Assembly: GCF_003144115.1 (NCBI RefSeq)
Contig: NW_020312001.1
Coordinates: forward strand, 503,238-567,237
Direction: 5' to 3'
Source of the DNA: Tilletiopsis washingtonensis
Lineage: Eukaryota; Basidiomycota; Exobasidiomycetes; Entylomatales
Length of the DNA: 64,000 nucleotides
Part shown: one piece after another, positions 34,215-46,099 of the stretch
How positions within the stretch are numbered: position 1 is the first letter of the stretch
Layout of the letters: every line of letters begins with the position of its first letter
Notes under the pieces: generated by a model
Seen by the model: the letters and a program-made list of their open reading frames with translations, nothing else
Database searches by the model: none
Told to the model about the DNA's origin: nothing
Translations under genes and position numbers: made by a program

Positions 34215-37118
34215 CGTGGAGAGAGGAGAGTGATACAGCGGGTGTCGTGTGTGTGAGAGAGGGTCGAGACGATGTGAGAGCGAGCGTCGAGGTGCTGGCG
34301 AGAGAGAGAGAGACGTGTGTGAGAGGGCGAGAATGTGGTTGGGATGCAAAGAGCGCGAGAGAGAGACAAGTCCAAGCCGGTGGACGTTGTTGTGGATGAG
34401 ACAGGGAGAGAGGAGAGGTGATGGTGAGAAGGGCAGGGGCGAGACCTGCTCCGGATACAAGAGCACGCACGCCGCACAAGAGAGAGCGGCCGCGCTGCGA
34501 GAACGGGGGTGCCGAGGCGCGCCTGAGGAGGGTGCCGCCGTGCAGCAGCGCGCAGCGGCAGCGCGGCAGCCGAGCCTCCGATGCAAGGCCAGCGCACTCT
34601 GCTCAGCGCCGTCTGCAAGGCCGTTGGCGTGCCGCGCGCGCCGTGCCGCCGCTCTCGTCTTGTGCCGGCACGGCGTGCGGTGCCGAGGCTCGCACGCGCA
34701 GGGGCTCGAGTGGCTGATGCCCCTGATTCCGCGCCGCACCTGGCCTGCCTCCGAGCGCCGCGCGCTTGCTGGCCGCCTGCCTCCTCTTCTTGCTGCCGCT
34801 GCGCCTTTGTCGCCGCGCTGCGCGTCCGCCAACCACAAGCGAGGCGCGCGAACAAGCACAAGCAACACACGCCCGCTGCCCCTGGGCCCCTTGCCAGCAC
34901 CTGCAGCATCGCGGCGCATCGCATCGCATCGCATCGCCAGCGTGCATGTCGCGACGCTACCGCAGGCCAAGCGGGAGCCAGAGCGCTGGGAAGTATTCGA
35001 GCATTCGAGCGACGAGCTCGTGAGCATCGCCGGCGCTGCGGGCCGCAGCGTGCCGCGGGCGCAGTGCGTATACGGCATACCCGCTGCGCCGGAGGGCGGC
35101 ACAGCCCCGACTGCGGCGTCCTGCGCATCGCAGCCATGCAACGCTCGAGCCTCTTCAGCCTTCCTGCCTGCTGCTTCAGGCAACCAGCGAGGCGCCGTCG
35201 CACGCTGCTCATCGCCGCATTGCCCTGGGAGCCGAGCGGCGCGGGTGGCGAATGTCCACAAAGGGAAGGTGAGGCGAGCAAAGGCGTGCGGCCGTCAACG
35301 GCTGTGGGCGCAACGGTTGCCAGGGCCCGCCGCCGGAGCCGGCCGTAGCGTGTGCTTCGCTCGGCATCTGCAGAGGGTGCAGGGCTGCGCTGAACGAAGC
35401 CGAATAAGCATGAAGGCGAAGCAAGGCGGCGTCAAAGACCGATGCGGCTCGCGGCGTCGATGCGCGAACAACGAGCTCAAGGCGAAGGCTTCAGCGCGCC
35501 TCGCGCGTCACTCAGCAGCCCGCCACCTCGCCTGCGCGGCGTGCTGCTGGGCTCATCTTTGATGGACTCTGATTGAAGGAAAGAGCACGAGAGCGAACGA
35601 TCGAAGAGGCCAGCAAGCAGGTGCAGGTCAAAGTCAGAGTGATGGCTGCAGCCGGAGCGCGACGTCGAGATCGGGAGGAGCACGAACAAGAGGCAGCGCG
35701 CGCCGGGGCTGGGCGAGGCGCGCGCGCGTGCCTGGAGGGCTGGCCGGCCCTTGGCAGGCATGCCCTGCCCCACCGCCCTCTTTTACACAGCGAAGCGGTG
35801 TGAGGCCCGACGAGACGCCTTTGGCAGTCATGAGCTTACAGCGACAAGAGCTGCAAGAGCGTCTCTTGACGTCGAGTGAGCGTGCAAAAGATTCGGAAAT
35901 GTTCACACGCTGTTCCGAACGAGCCTTGCGTCCGCCAACTCTCCTGAAAGCGGCTCGCACCGCTCTATGAAGACCCAGTCACGCCCAAAATCAGCTCGTC
36001 ACCTCCCACGCCAGATACTGTTCCCAAACCGAGCGCTGTTCTGCCAGCCGGCGTCGCTCTGCGAGCTCGTGCGACCTTCGCGAGGACGCGAGAAGGGCGC
36101 TGCCCTGTCCTGTTCCCACGCCGAACCGAACCAGCACACCCTGCGCATCTCGTGCGGGTTCTCTCAGGCACGGCATCACGCGCCGATGCTGCGCCGAGCC
36201 GACGCGCTGCAGCACGCCCACGCACGCACGCAGGGAGGGTTTTAGCGGCGATGCCCTGTCGCGGCGCGTCAGGCGAGACACACCTCGCCGGCGTCGGCGG
36301 AGCAGCATAGGGGGTGAGGGGGGCCCAGGAAGGGTGTTAGAGTGCGCGGCCAGAAGCACTTTGCACGGGCGCCGGACATGCGAGCCGCGCGGCAGCGGAC
36401 GGCGTCGAGGAGCCGCGAGAGCCGACGGCTGGCTGCTGCCGCTGCCGCTTGGAGGCCTCGACGAGGAGGCCGACGGCGGCCGCGGCGAGGTGGCGCGTGG
36501 GACGTCAGATGCCGAGCCGTGGCGAGGCCGCGTGGGTCGCGCCATGTGATCGTGACGAGATGCGGTGCCTCCGCTCGCCGGCGAGCATCTCGCGCACGTG
36601 CGAGCCCCTCTCGCGGTCCCCCTCTGATGCCACCCCTGCCTGAGAAACGATGTGCCTGTGAGCGGCGCACCGGCGGTGGGAAAGCTGCGCCCGGCGGCGA
36701 GTGCGGTTCGGGAGCTGGGGCTTGGCTCGGCGCGGCGACGGCGGGAGCAAGCTCACGGGCGGCGTGCTGCTGCGAGGGACGCACGCCGCACGGCGCGCGC
36801 GGGGCGGCACGGCAGCACAGCGCGCGGCGGCAGGCTGCCTCCCTGCGGCGGGCGGAGCGGGATCAGCATCATCCACCGAGCATCAGATGTCTCGACGGCC
36901 TCGCCCTGCGCTCTCCGCCGCCGGCATTCTGCTCTCTCCACCATCCTAGCCCCCGCCTCCCTCCATGCTCGTCTGACATCTGCCTGGCCTCTACCTCGCC
37001 TCCTCTCTATCCACGCGCGAGACTCGCGTCGCCGCCGCTTGCTCGCTCGCCCGCTGCCGCGCCCCTCTCCGCACGCTGCCCGGCGACCCTACAGCGCCCC
37101 GCACCGCGCGCCGAGGCC
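34215..37118. promoter_or_regulatory. Divergent upstream region, GH128 and AF4-like genes
   Basis: A 2.9-kb interval between divergent starts. The part next to GH128 (34215-34440) is strongly purine-rich on the + strand, so pyrimidine-rich in the GH128 direction, and the part before 37119 (36930-37118) is CT-rich on the + strand. Both fit pyrimidine-rich core promoters or 5' UTRs. A pentanucleotide run GCATC x4 lies at 34916-34935. No internal gene is supported. Confidence 0.5.
34916..34935. repeat. (GCATC)4 pentanucleotide repeat
   Basis: Four perfect GCATC units in non-coding sequence, flanked by a partial fifth. Confidence 0.8.
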
Positions 37119-39231
37119 ATGAGCTACCGCGACGCCGCCTCTTCCTATCCTCGCGGCTCAAGCAGCAGCAGCGGCGGCGGCAGTCGCAGTGCCAACTACA
37201 CCAGCTCCTCCAGCTGGGCCTCTCCCTCACGCAGCGCCGCGGGCGGAGCAGGCGCCTACTCCGCAGCGTACGACGACTCGCGGCGCTACGCCGTGGCGGC
37301 GTCACACCAGCAAGGCTACGGACACAGCACCTTTCCCTCGCCTGCCACCTCGTCCACCTCGACGGCAAGCAGTCTGAGGACGCCGCCCGACCTGCTCCTG
37401 AATGGGACGGCTATGGCCACAGCCTGGAAGTCGGGCGCACTGCATAGCCTCGAGAAACAGCCGCCGCCGCCTGCGTGAGTCGTATGCGCACCCAGAAGCG
37501 TTTCTATGGTGGCTCACACGAGCGTCGCGCAGATATCTGAGCATCGCAGAGATCGAAAAGCGCATCAAGGTGCGTTGCTGCGTGCGGCGGCAAGCCTCGT
37601 CGCGTAGCACACCCGGCAGCGACTGACATGCCTCGCGACTGCAGCTGCTCTCAACACTCCCGTCCGAGCTGATGAGCGACGCACTCCCCTCTCCACCTTC
37701 CTCACCTCGTCCCGCTGCACGCAAGAAGGCCGCTCGCATGGACGAGCCAGAGCGGGAGCGGCAGGGCAGCACGTCGCGGCAAGAGGAGCGGCGCAGCAAT
37801 GGCGCTGCTGCCCGCACCAGCACGAGCAGTAGCCTGAAGGCGCCCTCCACGAGCACAGCGGCGAGGAAGCGCAAGTCGGACGTGGCGCGTGTGGACTATA
37901 GCGATGACAGTGACGTGGAAGAGAAGAGCAGGAGTGCGGGGGCTGATAAGTGAGTGTTGCGACGCGGGTCCGGGAGAGCAGCTGGGGCTGGCAGGAACGT
38001 CGAGCGTGCGGAGATCTAACACGTCCATCCTTGTGCGCAGGCGACGGCGCACGACGAGCAATGCTTCCTCGATGCGCAGTGGGCGAGAAGAGGACGCGGC
38101 CATGAAGCGAAGTAGCTCGGGAGAGAGCCGCAGTCGAGAAGCGAGCTCTTCCTCGGTCCGCCTTGAGCCGCCTGAGCCGCGCGAATGGTCCAAGGAGCGC
38201 TTCCTGGAGGTTGCTGCCAGGTGAGTGCCGAGATGCTTCAGGCACCATGGTCGTGTCGGTCCTGACGGCCGTCTCTCAGCTACCGCACGCATGGCCGAGA
38301 GCTCAAGCATCGCGGCGACCAACGACTCCGCGAAGCCTCGTCGGCGCAGCTCTCGCTCACTCAGCCATCGCAAGCCTCGCTCCTCGCAGCGCTCGAGCAG
38401 ACGGATGCCCTCTTGCTCTACGTCTATGGCTTCTGGTGCGAAGACCAAGCTGCCACGAGCGGCAGCGTGCCGCATGCGTGTGTGGCGCACAACTGGGCCA
38501 GTCTGTTTGGCCTGCTCAAGTACGTGCATGCTTGCCATGAGAGGAATGGGACGAAGGCGCTTGCTGGTCTGTGGTGAGTCACCATCTTGTGCCGCCGCGA
38601 CAAGTGCAGTGCTGAACGCTGGCCCTTCGCTCGCAGCCGGCTGCTCGAAGCGGTAGTTCTCCGTCGACTGGCCGAGCACGAGCAACGTCTCCTCTCTCAT
38701 CGGCTACAAAAGCTCGCCGCGCAAGCCGCTTCAAGTGCAGGCAGTGCGAGCGCTGCAGGCAGTCCCTCCGCCAACATCGAAGTGACGGCGCCCTCGCCCG
38801 CGTCCGCACACTCGGCGGACACCACCGCCGCAACTGTGCCCGCCGAGCTCATCTCTGCCCTGGCAGACGCAGCGCGCAGCATGGCCAAGTCCGTCGCGGA
38901 CTCTGAGCGCTCCAACAAGCTCTTCGCCCAAGCTCGCGTGGCGCTCTCGGCCTCGGTGCTCGAGGCTCACTATCCGGAAGTCTACGCCGCCTCGCTCGCC
39001 TCTTCACAGATGGAGGCATGGCGAGACGCCTCGCGCCTTGATCCTGCTGCCATCGGCCTGACGAGCAAGGAAGACTCGAGTGCGGCACGATGGGCCTGGC
39101 CGTTGGAACACGTCACGCCGCTGCCGCACTTTGTCACGTTTGGAAGAGCACTGCTGCGCGAAACGGCGGCGACGACGAGACTCAACTTTCGCCCGGCTCG
39201 CGTACTGCCGTCGTCGTCGAGTCGCTCGTAG
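37119..39231 (+). CDS. Ser-rich nuclear protein with an AF4/FMR2 (AFF) C-terminal-homology-like domain
   Basis: Six exons (37119-37474, 37533-37569, 37645-37949, 38041-38220, 38280-38573, 38637-39231) give 588 aa. Residues 1-280 are disordered, Ser/Pro-rich, with basic and acidic patches (AARKRKSD, DYSDDSDVEEKSRS) suggesting a nuclear scaffold. From about 281 the protein becomes helical: EWSKERFLEVAARYRTHG, RELKHRGDQRLRE, DALLLYVYGFWCEDQ and NWASLFGLLKYVHACHERNG. The order YxxxGxxLKHxxD, a helix of the type ALxxTDALLLY, then a Leu-rich helix resembles the C-terminal homology domain of AF4/FMR2 scaffold proteins of the super elongation complex. Fission yeast Ebp1 is the only fungal counterpart I know. 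This resemblance is by eye only; the exon structure is firm. Confidence 0.8.
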
Positions 39232-39778
39232 AGTGCAAGCTGCGCACCAGACGTCGCCCCTCCTCTCCGCTCTCTGCTCTTCGCCTCTCTTCCGCAGCTC
39301 GACCTCTCGGCGCGAATCATACCTCACGACCTGTTCTCATTATCCTCCTCCTTTGCGACCCGTTCATTCTTGCACATCTTCGTTCCCGCTCATCCCATCC
39401 ATCCGCTGCTTTCGCTCTCGCTTCCCATCGCTTCTCCAACACCTCCATCCCATTGCTCTAGCTGACATTCCCTCGCGCGACTTGGCCCACACACTGACCC
39501 TCACGAATCCCATGACCCGTCTCACGCGCATCAATATCACGCATTCTCCCGTCCTCTTCGCTGCGTCCGAACTCCACAGCATGCAGTGTTTGCCGAGAAA
39601 GGCGGCGGCAGCCGCTGTTCCTCCGCCGTCATTTGGGACGTCTAGCATTTGCAAGCTCGCCGCAGCATGCGCAGAGCGGAGAGGGGTAAAAGGGTCGTAC
39701 AAAGCACAGCATGGCGACGAGGACGAAGAGGGCAGAGTACTTCGTGCAGTCATCGTGCGAACAGGTCCAGACGCCGCT
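39232..39778. other. Convergent 3' intergenic region
   Basis: These 547 bp lie between two stop codons that face each other. The left half is CT-rich with several short AT-richer patches, unlike the surrounding sequence, which fits 3' UTRs. No gene is supported. Confidence 0.55.
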
Positions 39779-41263
39779 CTACAGCAGCAGCGCCACGCCG
39801 AGAAGGAGCGCAGCCGAGGCGCTGAGCGCCAGCATCGATGGCGACAGAGCGCGCGCAGCTGCGTCCGTCGCGACGCCCAGATTGCTACAGTCGTCGAGAG
39901 GCAAGGCTCGCTTGTCAGCGGTCCGCCTCTTCGCGAGCAGCAGGCATCTCTAGCACTCACGTGGCCTGAGGCGAGACAACCGTCTGGATGACGGTAAGCA
40001 GCGCCACTCTGCCATCCTGAGCCTCGCCGCCGGGCGGGTTGACGCGCGGCGCATGATTGATGCCGAAGCTGGAGTCATTGAGCAACACGCCCGCCTCGAT
40101 CCACTCCACCGTCGCTTGGTAGTAGTTGCCCTCCCACGTCGTGCCGTTCGGGAAGGTGGCGTTGCCCACTGCAGACGAGGTGTCAGTTGCACAGCAGCGA
40201 CGTCAGCGCCTGGCAGCAAACGCACCGAGCTCGTCGCGCCCCGTGTTGTAGCCGTTCACCACGATCTCGTGGTGTCGCGCCAAGTTGGCCTCGTTCGAGA
40301 CGGCGAGGAAGTAGGCACCGCTGTTGGCGTCAGGGCCGATCTGCTGCCACCAGCGGAAGTGGTTGCCTTTGCAAGCGTCCAGCCATGAGTGAGCCACCGA
40401 GGGAGACAGCACAGACGGCAGACTCACCGCCAATCAGCGTCTCTTTGCAGGTGCCAATGTATGGGTCGTAGTAGTTCCACCTGAGGCATCTCCGCATGAG
40501 CGTCTTCTCTCGCTCTCTCTCTTGCCTGCCGGTCGAGGCGCGCCACTCACCGCATCACGCCATTGTTCCCGTCCCCCGAGCCCTGCGTCTGATTGCCCTG
40601 TCCATCGCCCAGATTCGCAAGCTGCTGCGTTCCGTTCGCCTGGCCGAGGCAGGAGACGCCGAAGTGGACCGATCTGCATCGCCCTCTCTGGTCAGCTGGG
40701 CGAGGGGACGCGGCGGCAGGCGGGAGACCCACGTAGCCCAAAGCAAAAAGCCCTCGACAGAGAGCACGCTCTTGGAGCTCCGGCCCGAGATGATGACGTT
40801 GATGGGCTCGCCGAGATCAGAGTCGGGGAGGATCTGTTGACAACGTCTCCCAGTCAGCCTCTCTCTGTGACGCTGCGCTAGACTGAAGCACCACGCTCGC
40901 TCCGCCTGACTGAAGAACCACGCTCGCTCCGCCGTCACGCAGACAGGTGCGAGAAGCTATGCTCTGCGCCAGGTCACGACGCAGCTCGCCACGCTCTCCA
41001 CCTCTTGGTCCCTACTCTTCTCTTTCCCTCTCCCTCTCCCTCTCTGGCTCTCCTCTCTCTCTCGCGCCTCTTGCGCCGCCTCTCGCCCAACTCACCGAGA
41101 GCATGTGCCCGCCCGTGCGATTGAGCGGGTTGTAGAAGTCCACATCGCCGCCTGCGGGCACCGGCGCGCGGCGCGAGAGCGCTGCGGGCGCTGCTGGCGA
41201 AGCGGCGGCGCTCGAGGCGAGGAGGACGCTGGCGCCGAGCAGCGAGGCGAGAGGCCAGCGCAT
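39779..41263 (-). CDS. Secreted GPI-type protein of a conserved fungal family
   Basis: Seven exons (41096-41263, 40733-40833, 40551-40673, 40428-40480, 40226-40366, 39961-40168, 39779-39884) give 299 aa. It has a signal peptide (MRWPLASLLGASVLLASSAA), a possible Lys/Arg-type processing site (SRRAPVP), Asn glycosylation sites, and a body with VNGYNTGRDEL, GNHFRWWQQIG, NSGAYFLAVSNEANLARHH and TFPNGTTWEGNYYQATVEW. I recognise this as a secreted fungal family without assigned enzyme activity. The final exon encodes a small-residue region and a hydrophobic end (SASAALLLGVALLL), consistent with GPI anchoring; it is found only by splicing the last intron, which reads GTGAGT...CTGTAG. One intron uses an AAG acceptor. 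The first intron is 262 nt. Confidence 0.85.
40881..40933. repeat. Tandem duplication of a 27-bp unit in an intron
   Basis: Two nearly identical copies of a unit starting GACTGAAG and containing ACCACGCTCGCTCCGCC lie head to tail inside intron 1 of the secreted-protein gene. They differ by one C/A substitution and the second copy is a base shorter. Confidence 0.8.
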
Positions 41264-43155
41264 GGCGAGAGAGACGCGCAAGTGGAGGAGTGCGTGCTGC
41301 GCGCGCCCGAAGGAGAGCGAGGCGAGAGGGGAAGGCGAGGCCGTGCGGCGATGCGGCAGTGCGAGGGACGAGGGTGCGAGAGGGAGATGGAGCGGCAGGA
41401 GGAGGTGCTGAAGCAAGGAGCAGCCGAGCGCAGGCGTTGCGTGGGTAGGTGGGACGAGGTCACACGCTCAACGCCGTTGGCCGGCAGCGCTCGTCCGGCG
41501 TTTCTTGGCGAGCAGCGGAGTCCTGCGGCGCATTTTCGACGGCCGCGGGAGCACCTCTCATCCCTCGGCAGCTCAAAGGCACGCAACCCTTGCGAGCTTG
41601 CAAACGCCTCTGCTTTGCTGCCGCCGGGCGGCGGGCGGGAAGACTCGACTTGCAGGACAGCTCTGGGCGGCGGGGGCTGTGCCTGCCGAGCAGCAAACGC
41701 GAAAGGGCGGACGAGCCGCTCCACTTTGCCGGCGCGGCGTCTTGGCTGCGCCGAGGCGTCGGCGCTGCACAGCCGACGCCGGCCGCCGCCTGCATGCACA
41801 CCTCGCGTCGCTGATGAGATCATCCCTTCAAGCCACGGCGCAGCAGAGGGGCGGCTCAGGGTGCCGTCCGCTCGTCCTCGTCTGTGCCGCTTCCGCTCGA
41901 GGACAGAGCAACGAGACCAGCTGCAGCACTCGGGCGCGGATGCTGCGGATGACCAGCACCTCCGACGTCTCACTCTGCAGCTGCTGAGCGGCGCCTTTGG
42001 GCGAGCGAGCGCACGCAAAGAAGAGCGCTGCTGCTCGTGGGTGAGCGCTGCGATGTGTGGTGCGCGCAGCCCATGCTCATGACGCGGCGTCGCTGGACCT
42101 CTCTCTGTCTATCGAGTGCAAGGCTGCATCTGGCACCAAAATTGGCAGAAGAGCAGAGTGTGAGGCAATCAAGGCCAAAGCGCCCTGCTACCTCAGACCG
42201 CACGGCAGCCAGCCAGCTCTGCCTTTGACCTCTGCTGGAGCGGCTGCAACACGCATCTTCTGCTCGAGCGGCGCACAGCTTCTCCTCTCTCCATCTCTGC
42301 GCTGCGACGAGCGCGGGCTTGCTGGCTTGTGCCTGACGAACGTCCCGTCGCCAGCCAGCCAGCTCTCCTCTAGACGCTCACTGCTGTTTTGGAGGCAAGC
42401 ATGAAGCCCGTGGGTCATCACGTCGTTTGCGAGAGCCGACGGCTGTGCCCCTTTTCTGGCAGAGACGCCGGCCGAGCACCAAGCCTCGCGCGCCATCATG
42501 GCGCACAGAGCTGGCGCTGCGTTCTGCCAAGCAGGCTAGCTTCCGCAGCGCAAAAAGATCCAATGCAATGCTGGCCACAGGGCATCTGCTGTTCGGGAGA
42601 GAGGACACCGCTGCGACAGAGAGACGTGGTGTGGAGCAGCTTGGAGGCCGCGGCTGAGCGTGCGCGCGAGCAGCGCAAGCGAGGCCGGCGCTCACGCTGC
42701 CGCTGGCGTGGCGCGCGGCGGCGGCGGCGCTGTTGTGCGCATCACGCGCGCGCGGCGCGGCGGCGTCGGCGCCGTCGACTCACGCAGCCACAGCAACAGC
42801 CGTCTCTCCACAACCCTGAGCACCCTGACTCTTGACAGCTGGCGTTCGCTGTTGCACGTCCCTCTCTTCGCGCGCCTCCTCCCCCCCTCTCTCTCTCTGA
42901 GCGCTCGCGCAGCCGCTCCAGCAGGCTGCAACTGCCTCTGCCGGCTAGCGCTTGTCGGCCGAGCCTCGCCGCTCCGCTCATCGCTCCGCGCGGCGCCCGT
43001 GCACCCTTGCGCGCTCTCTCTTCGGCCTCGCACCTCGTTCTCCTCTGCACCTCTCTGCACCTCACTGCGCTTCTCTTCTGCGCTGCGCCTCCTTCAGTCA
43101 AGCGCACGTCTCTTGAGCTGCGAGTGCGCCGCTCTGCGCACGCTGCTCGCCCAGC
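41264..43155. promoter_or_regulatory. Divergent upstream region, secreted protein and SKT5 genes
   Basis: A 1.9-kb interval between divergent starts. Its right end (about 42840-43155) is markedly pyrimidine-rich on the + strand, as expected just upstream of a fungal gene start. No coding sequence or RNA gene is supported. Confidence 0.5.
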
Positions 43156-45776
43156 ATGTCGTCGTCGGCATCTCACGACTCTCTCTCGCTGGCGTACGCA
43201 CAAGGCTTTGACGCGCCTTCGGCCTCTTCCTCCTCTGCACTCCCCTCGTCCGCGCACTACTACCAACACCAGCAGCCGCAGCACAGCGCGCAATACTCCG
43301 GCTCCTCGAGCGGCACCGCGCGCGGCGCACCCGGCGGCAGCGGGCCGCCTTCGGAGCAATGGCACGGCGCTGGCGCAGGAGGCCACTCGGCACATCCCAG
43401 TCCGGACTTCAATCCGCAGCGACGGAGGGGCCCGACGGCCGACGGCGTCATGCAGATGCGGCAGCCGCAGCCGCAGATGTACAGGCCGCAGGGCGCGAAT
43501 GGCGGTGAGTGTGGTGCGAGCAGGCGAGGGAGTGGCAGGACGAGGCGGCTCTGCCAGTAATTGGAGCACAAGGCATGGCACTGAGCGCACACCGCCGCTG
43601 TCATACCGTGCTGTGCGTGTCTGACACCTGCCTCAGTGCCGCTGTACCAGCAGTCCAACACCTCCGCGCCCGCCATCGACCACGGCGGCCGAGCGTCGCG
43701 CGGGCCGCCTCTGGCCGATGATCTGGGCGTGCCTTTCGACAAGCTCTCACTCGGGCAGCCCACGCGCACCATGACTCCGCTCGGCGGTGCCGAGGCCGAG
43801 CGCGCCAGCATGCGCTATGCGCAACAGGAGATCTACCAGTCCGCGCGTGAAGTCGATGCTTCCAACTCGCTTGCTGCCATCTCGCAGGAGGTTGATGCGA
43901 CAGCGGCGGACCTTGCCGATCGACGACCGAGTGCAGGCTCGATCAACAGTGGCTACGCCCCGCAGCAGAGCTACGACTACTCGAGACAGCAGCACCCGCC
44001 GCCGCAGCAGCCGCACGGAGGCTGGTCGGGAGACGGCTATGCGCCAGAACAGGGCGTCTACTACCCGCCCGAAGAGGCCTACTACGGCGGCGGCGCCGGC
44101 TCTGCGCCCTTCAACCCGACGGCTCATCATGGCGCCTTCTACGGCGGCGCAGGTGGAGGTGCGGGCTATGCGCAGTCGCAGCAGGGCAGCTACGATGCGC
44201 CGCAGGGCTCGTACTATGCGCCTCCAGGCTCGGCGGGCGCCTACGACTACGGCGCGCAGGCGGGCTACCCGGGCTTTCCGCCGCAACAGGCTCAGGCGGG
44301 GCACCCGGAGCTCATGCGCGCGCCTTCGTCGGGCTCGCACATGAGCATGGGCATGGGCGGCGGCCTGCAGCCCGGCATGGCCGGCCTGGTGCGGCAACAC
44401 ACGCATCTCAGCATGGCCAGTGTCGTCTCCGGCGGCTCTTCGGCGGCGGTGAATGCGCGCCGGAAGAGCAAGGAGGCCGAGGCTCAGCGCCAGACGCTGC
44501 CGTTCAACAAGGCCTTTGTGGAGGAGTATCGGCAGCGCATGAAGGGCGACCCAGATGCAGAGGCGCAGTTTGCGTTTGCAAAGTATCTCATCGAGGCGGC
44601 CAAGAAGGTGCAGGATCCGAAAGACGGGCCGAAGCAGGCGCGCAAGTATCGCGATCATCTCCTCGGCGAGTCGCTGAAGCTCATCAAGCGCCTGGCGACG
44701 ACGGGCATGGGCCTCGGCAAGCCGCCGTACAGCGAGGCGCAGTTCTTCCTGGCCAACTGCTTCGGCAACGGCTCGCTCGGCCTGCAGGTCGACCACGAGA
44801 AGGCCTACAATCTCTACGTGCAGGCGTCGAAGCAAAACCACCCGGCGGCCACGTATCGCACGGCCGTGTGCAACGAGGTGGGCGCAGGCACGCGCCGAGA
44901 TCATCATCGCGCCGTGCTCTTCTACCGCAAAGCCTCGGCGCTGGGCGACACGGCGGGCATGTACAAGCTCGGCATGATTCTGCTCAACGGGCTGCTCGGC
45001 CAGCCTCGCAACGTGCGCGAAGCCATCGTCTGGCTCAAGCGCGCCGCGGGCCAGGCAGACGAGGAGAATCCGCATGCGCTGCACGAGCTGGGCCTGCTGC
45101 ACGAGAAGCCGGGCAGCAGCAGTGTGGTGCTGCAAGACGAAGCGTACGCGCGCGAGCTCTTCACGCAGGCCGCGCAGCTGGGCTATGCGCCGGCACAGTT
45201 CAAGCTCGGCTCGGCGTACGAGTATGGCGCACTGACGTGTCCCGTCGATCCGCGCCGCTCCATTGCGTGGTACACGAAGGCGGCGGGCAAGAACGACGGC
45301 GAGAGCGAGCTGGCGCTCAGCGGCTGGTACCTGACGGGCAGCGAGGGCGTGCTGAAGCAGTCGGATAGCGAGGCGTATCTGTGGGCCAGAAGAGCGGCGA
45401 CGAAGGGCATTCCGAAAGCGGAGTATGCCGTGGGCTACTACTCGGAGGTGGGCATCGGTGTCAAGGCGGACCTGGAGGAGGCGAAGAGGTGGTACATGCG
45501 CGCTGCTGGTGAGTGCCTGAGAGCGAGCGACCCGGCGCTGTGGAACGAGAGACTGACACCTACCATCCTGCGCCAGCGCAAGGCAACAAGCGCGCCATGC
45601 AGCGCCTGACGGAACTCAAGAAGATGGGCGGCAAGGCGGGCAAGCGCGGAGCCAGGCCGACGCGCAAGTGAGTCAGAGCTGTCCGCCTGCTCCTCTGCCC
45701 CTGCATCTCTCGCCCTTTCATTGACTGACGCGAACGCACGTACAGTGAGGCGGCTTCAGAATGCTCGATCATGTGA
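43156..45776 (+). CDS. SKT5: Chitin synthase activator Skt5/Chs4 with Sel1 repeats and CaaX box
   Basis: Four exons (43156-43504, 43637-45508, 45577-45667, 45746-45776) give 780 aa. Residues 1-400 are disordered, rich in Gln, Gly, Tyr and Pro. Residues about 404-745 hold a series of Sel1-type repeats (EAQFFLANCFGNGSLGL, AATYRTAVCNEVGAGTRRDH, GMYKLGMILLNGLLGQPRN, APAQFKLGSAYEYGALTCP). The family binds and activates class IV chitin synthase (Chs3) at the plasma membrane or bud neck. The last exon is 31 nt and supplies NEAASECSIM, ending in a CaaX prenylation box; yeast Chs4 also ends with a CaaX box. Retaining the last intron gives an immediate stop, so prenylation depends on that splice. Sits near other wall genes. 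Confidence 0.94.
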
Positions 45777-46099
45777 AGCGCTTCGACGGCCACAAGCGCT
45801 GCAGCAGCACTCTCGCTGAGCGCGCCATGATCGGGGTCTGGCGGGCCCATCTGAGCTCGCTGCTCAGCCTCGCCGCCGCGGCCCCATGCTGGCGCCGCAG
45901 CATGCTCCTCCCGTCTGGCTTCTCCCCATCGCCGCCACCGCGCTGCCTGTAGACGCGGACGAGACTCGCAGGCTCCATTCGCCCTTGCCGCAAATACCCC
46001 TTTCATTCTCCTCTGCGTCGGGCATCGATGTGAGCGGTGAAAACCTCTCATTCGCTCTCTCTTGCGGCAGCAGTGGCAAGGGAGAGCTGCACGGCCAGA
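45777..46099. other. Short convergent 3' intergenic region
   Basis: These 323 bp separate the SKT5 and SAM50 stop codons. Nothing beyond probable 3' UTR sequence is seen. Confidence 0.55.
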
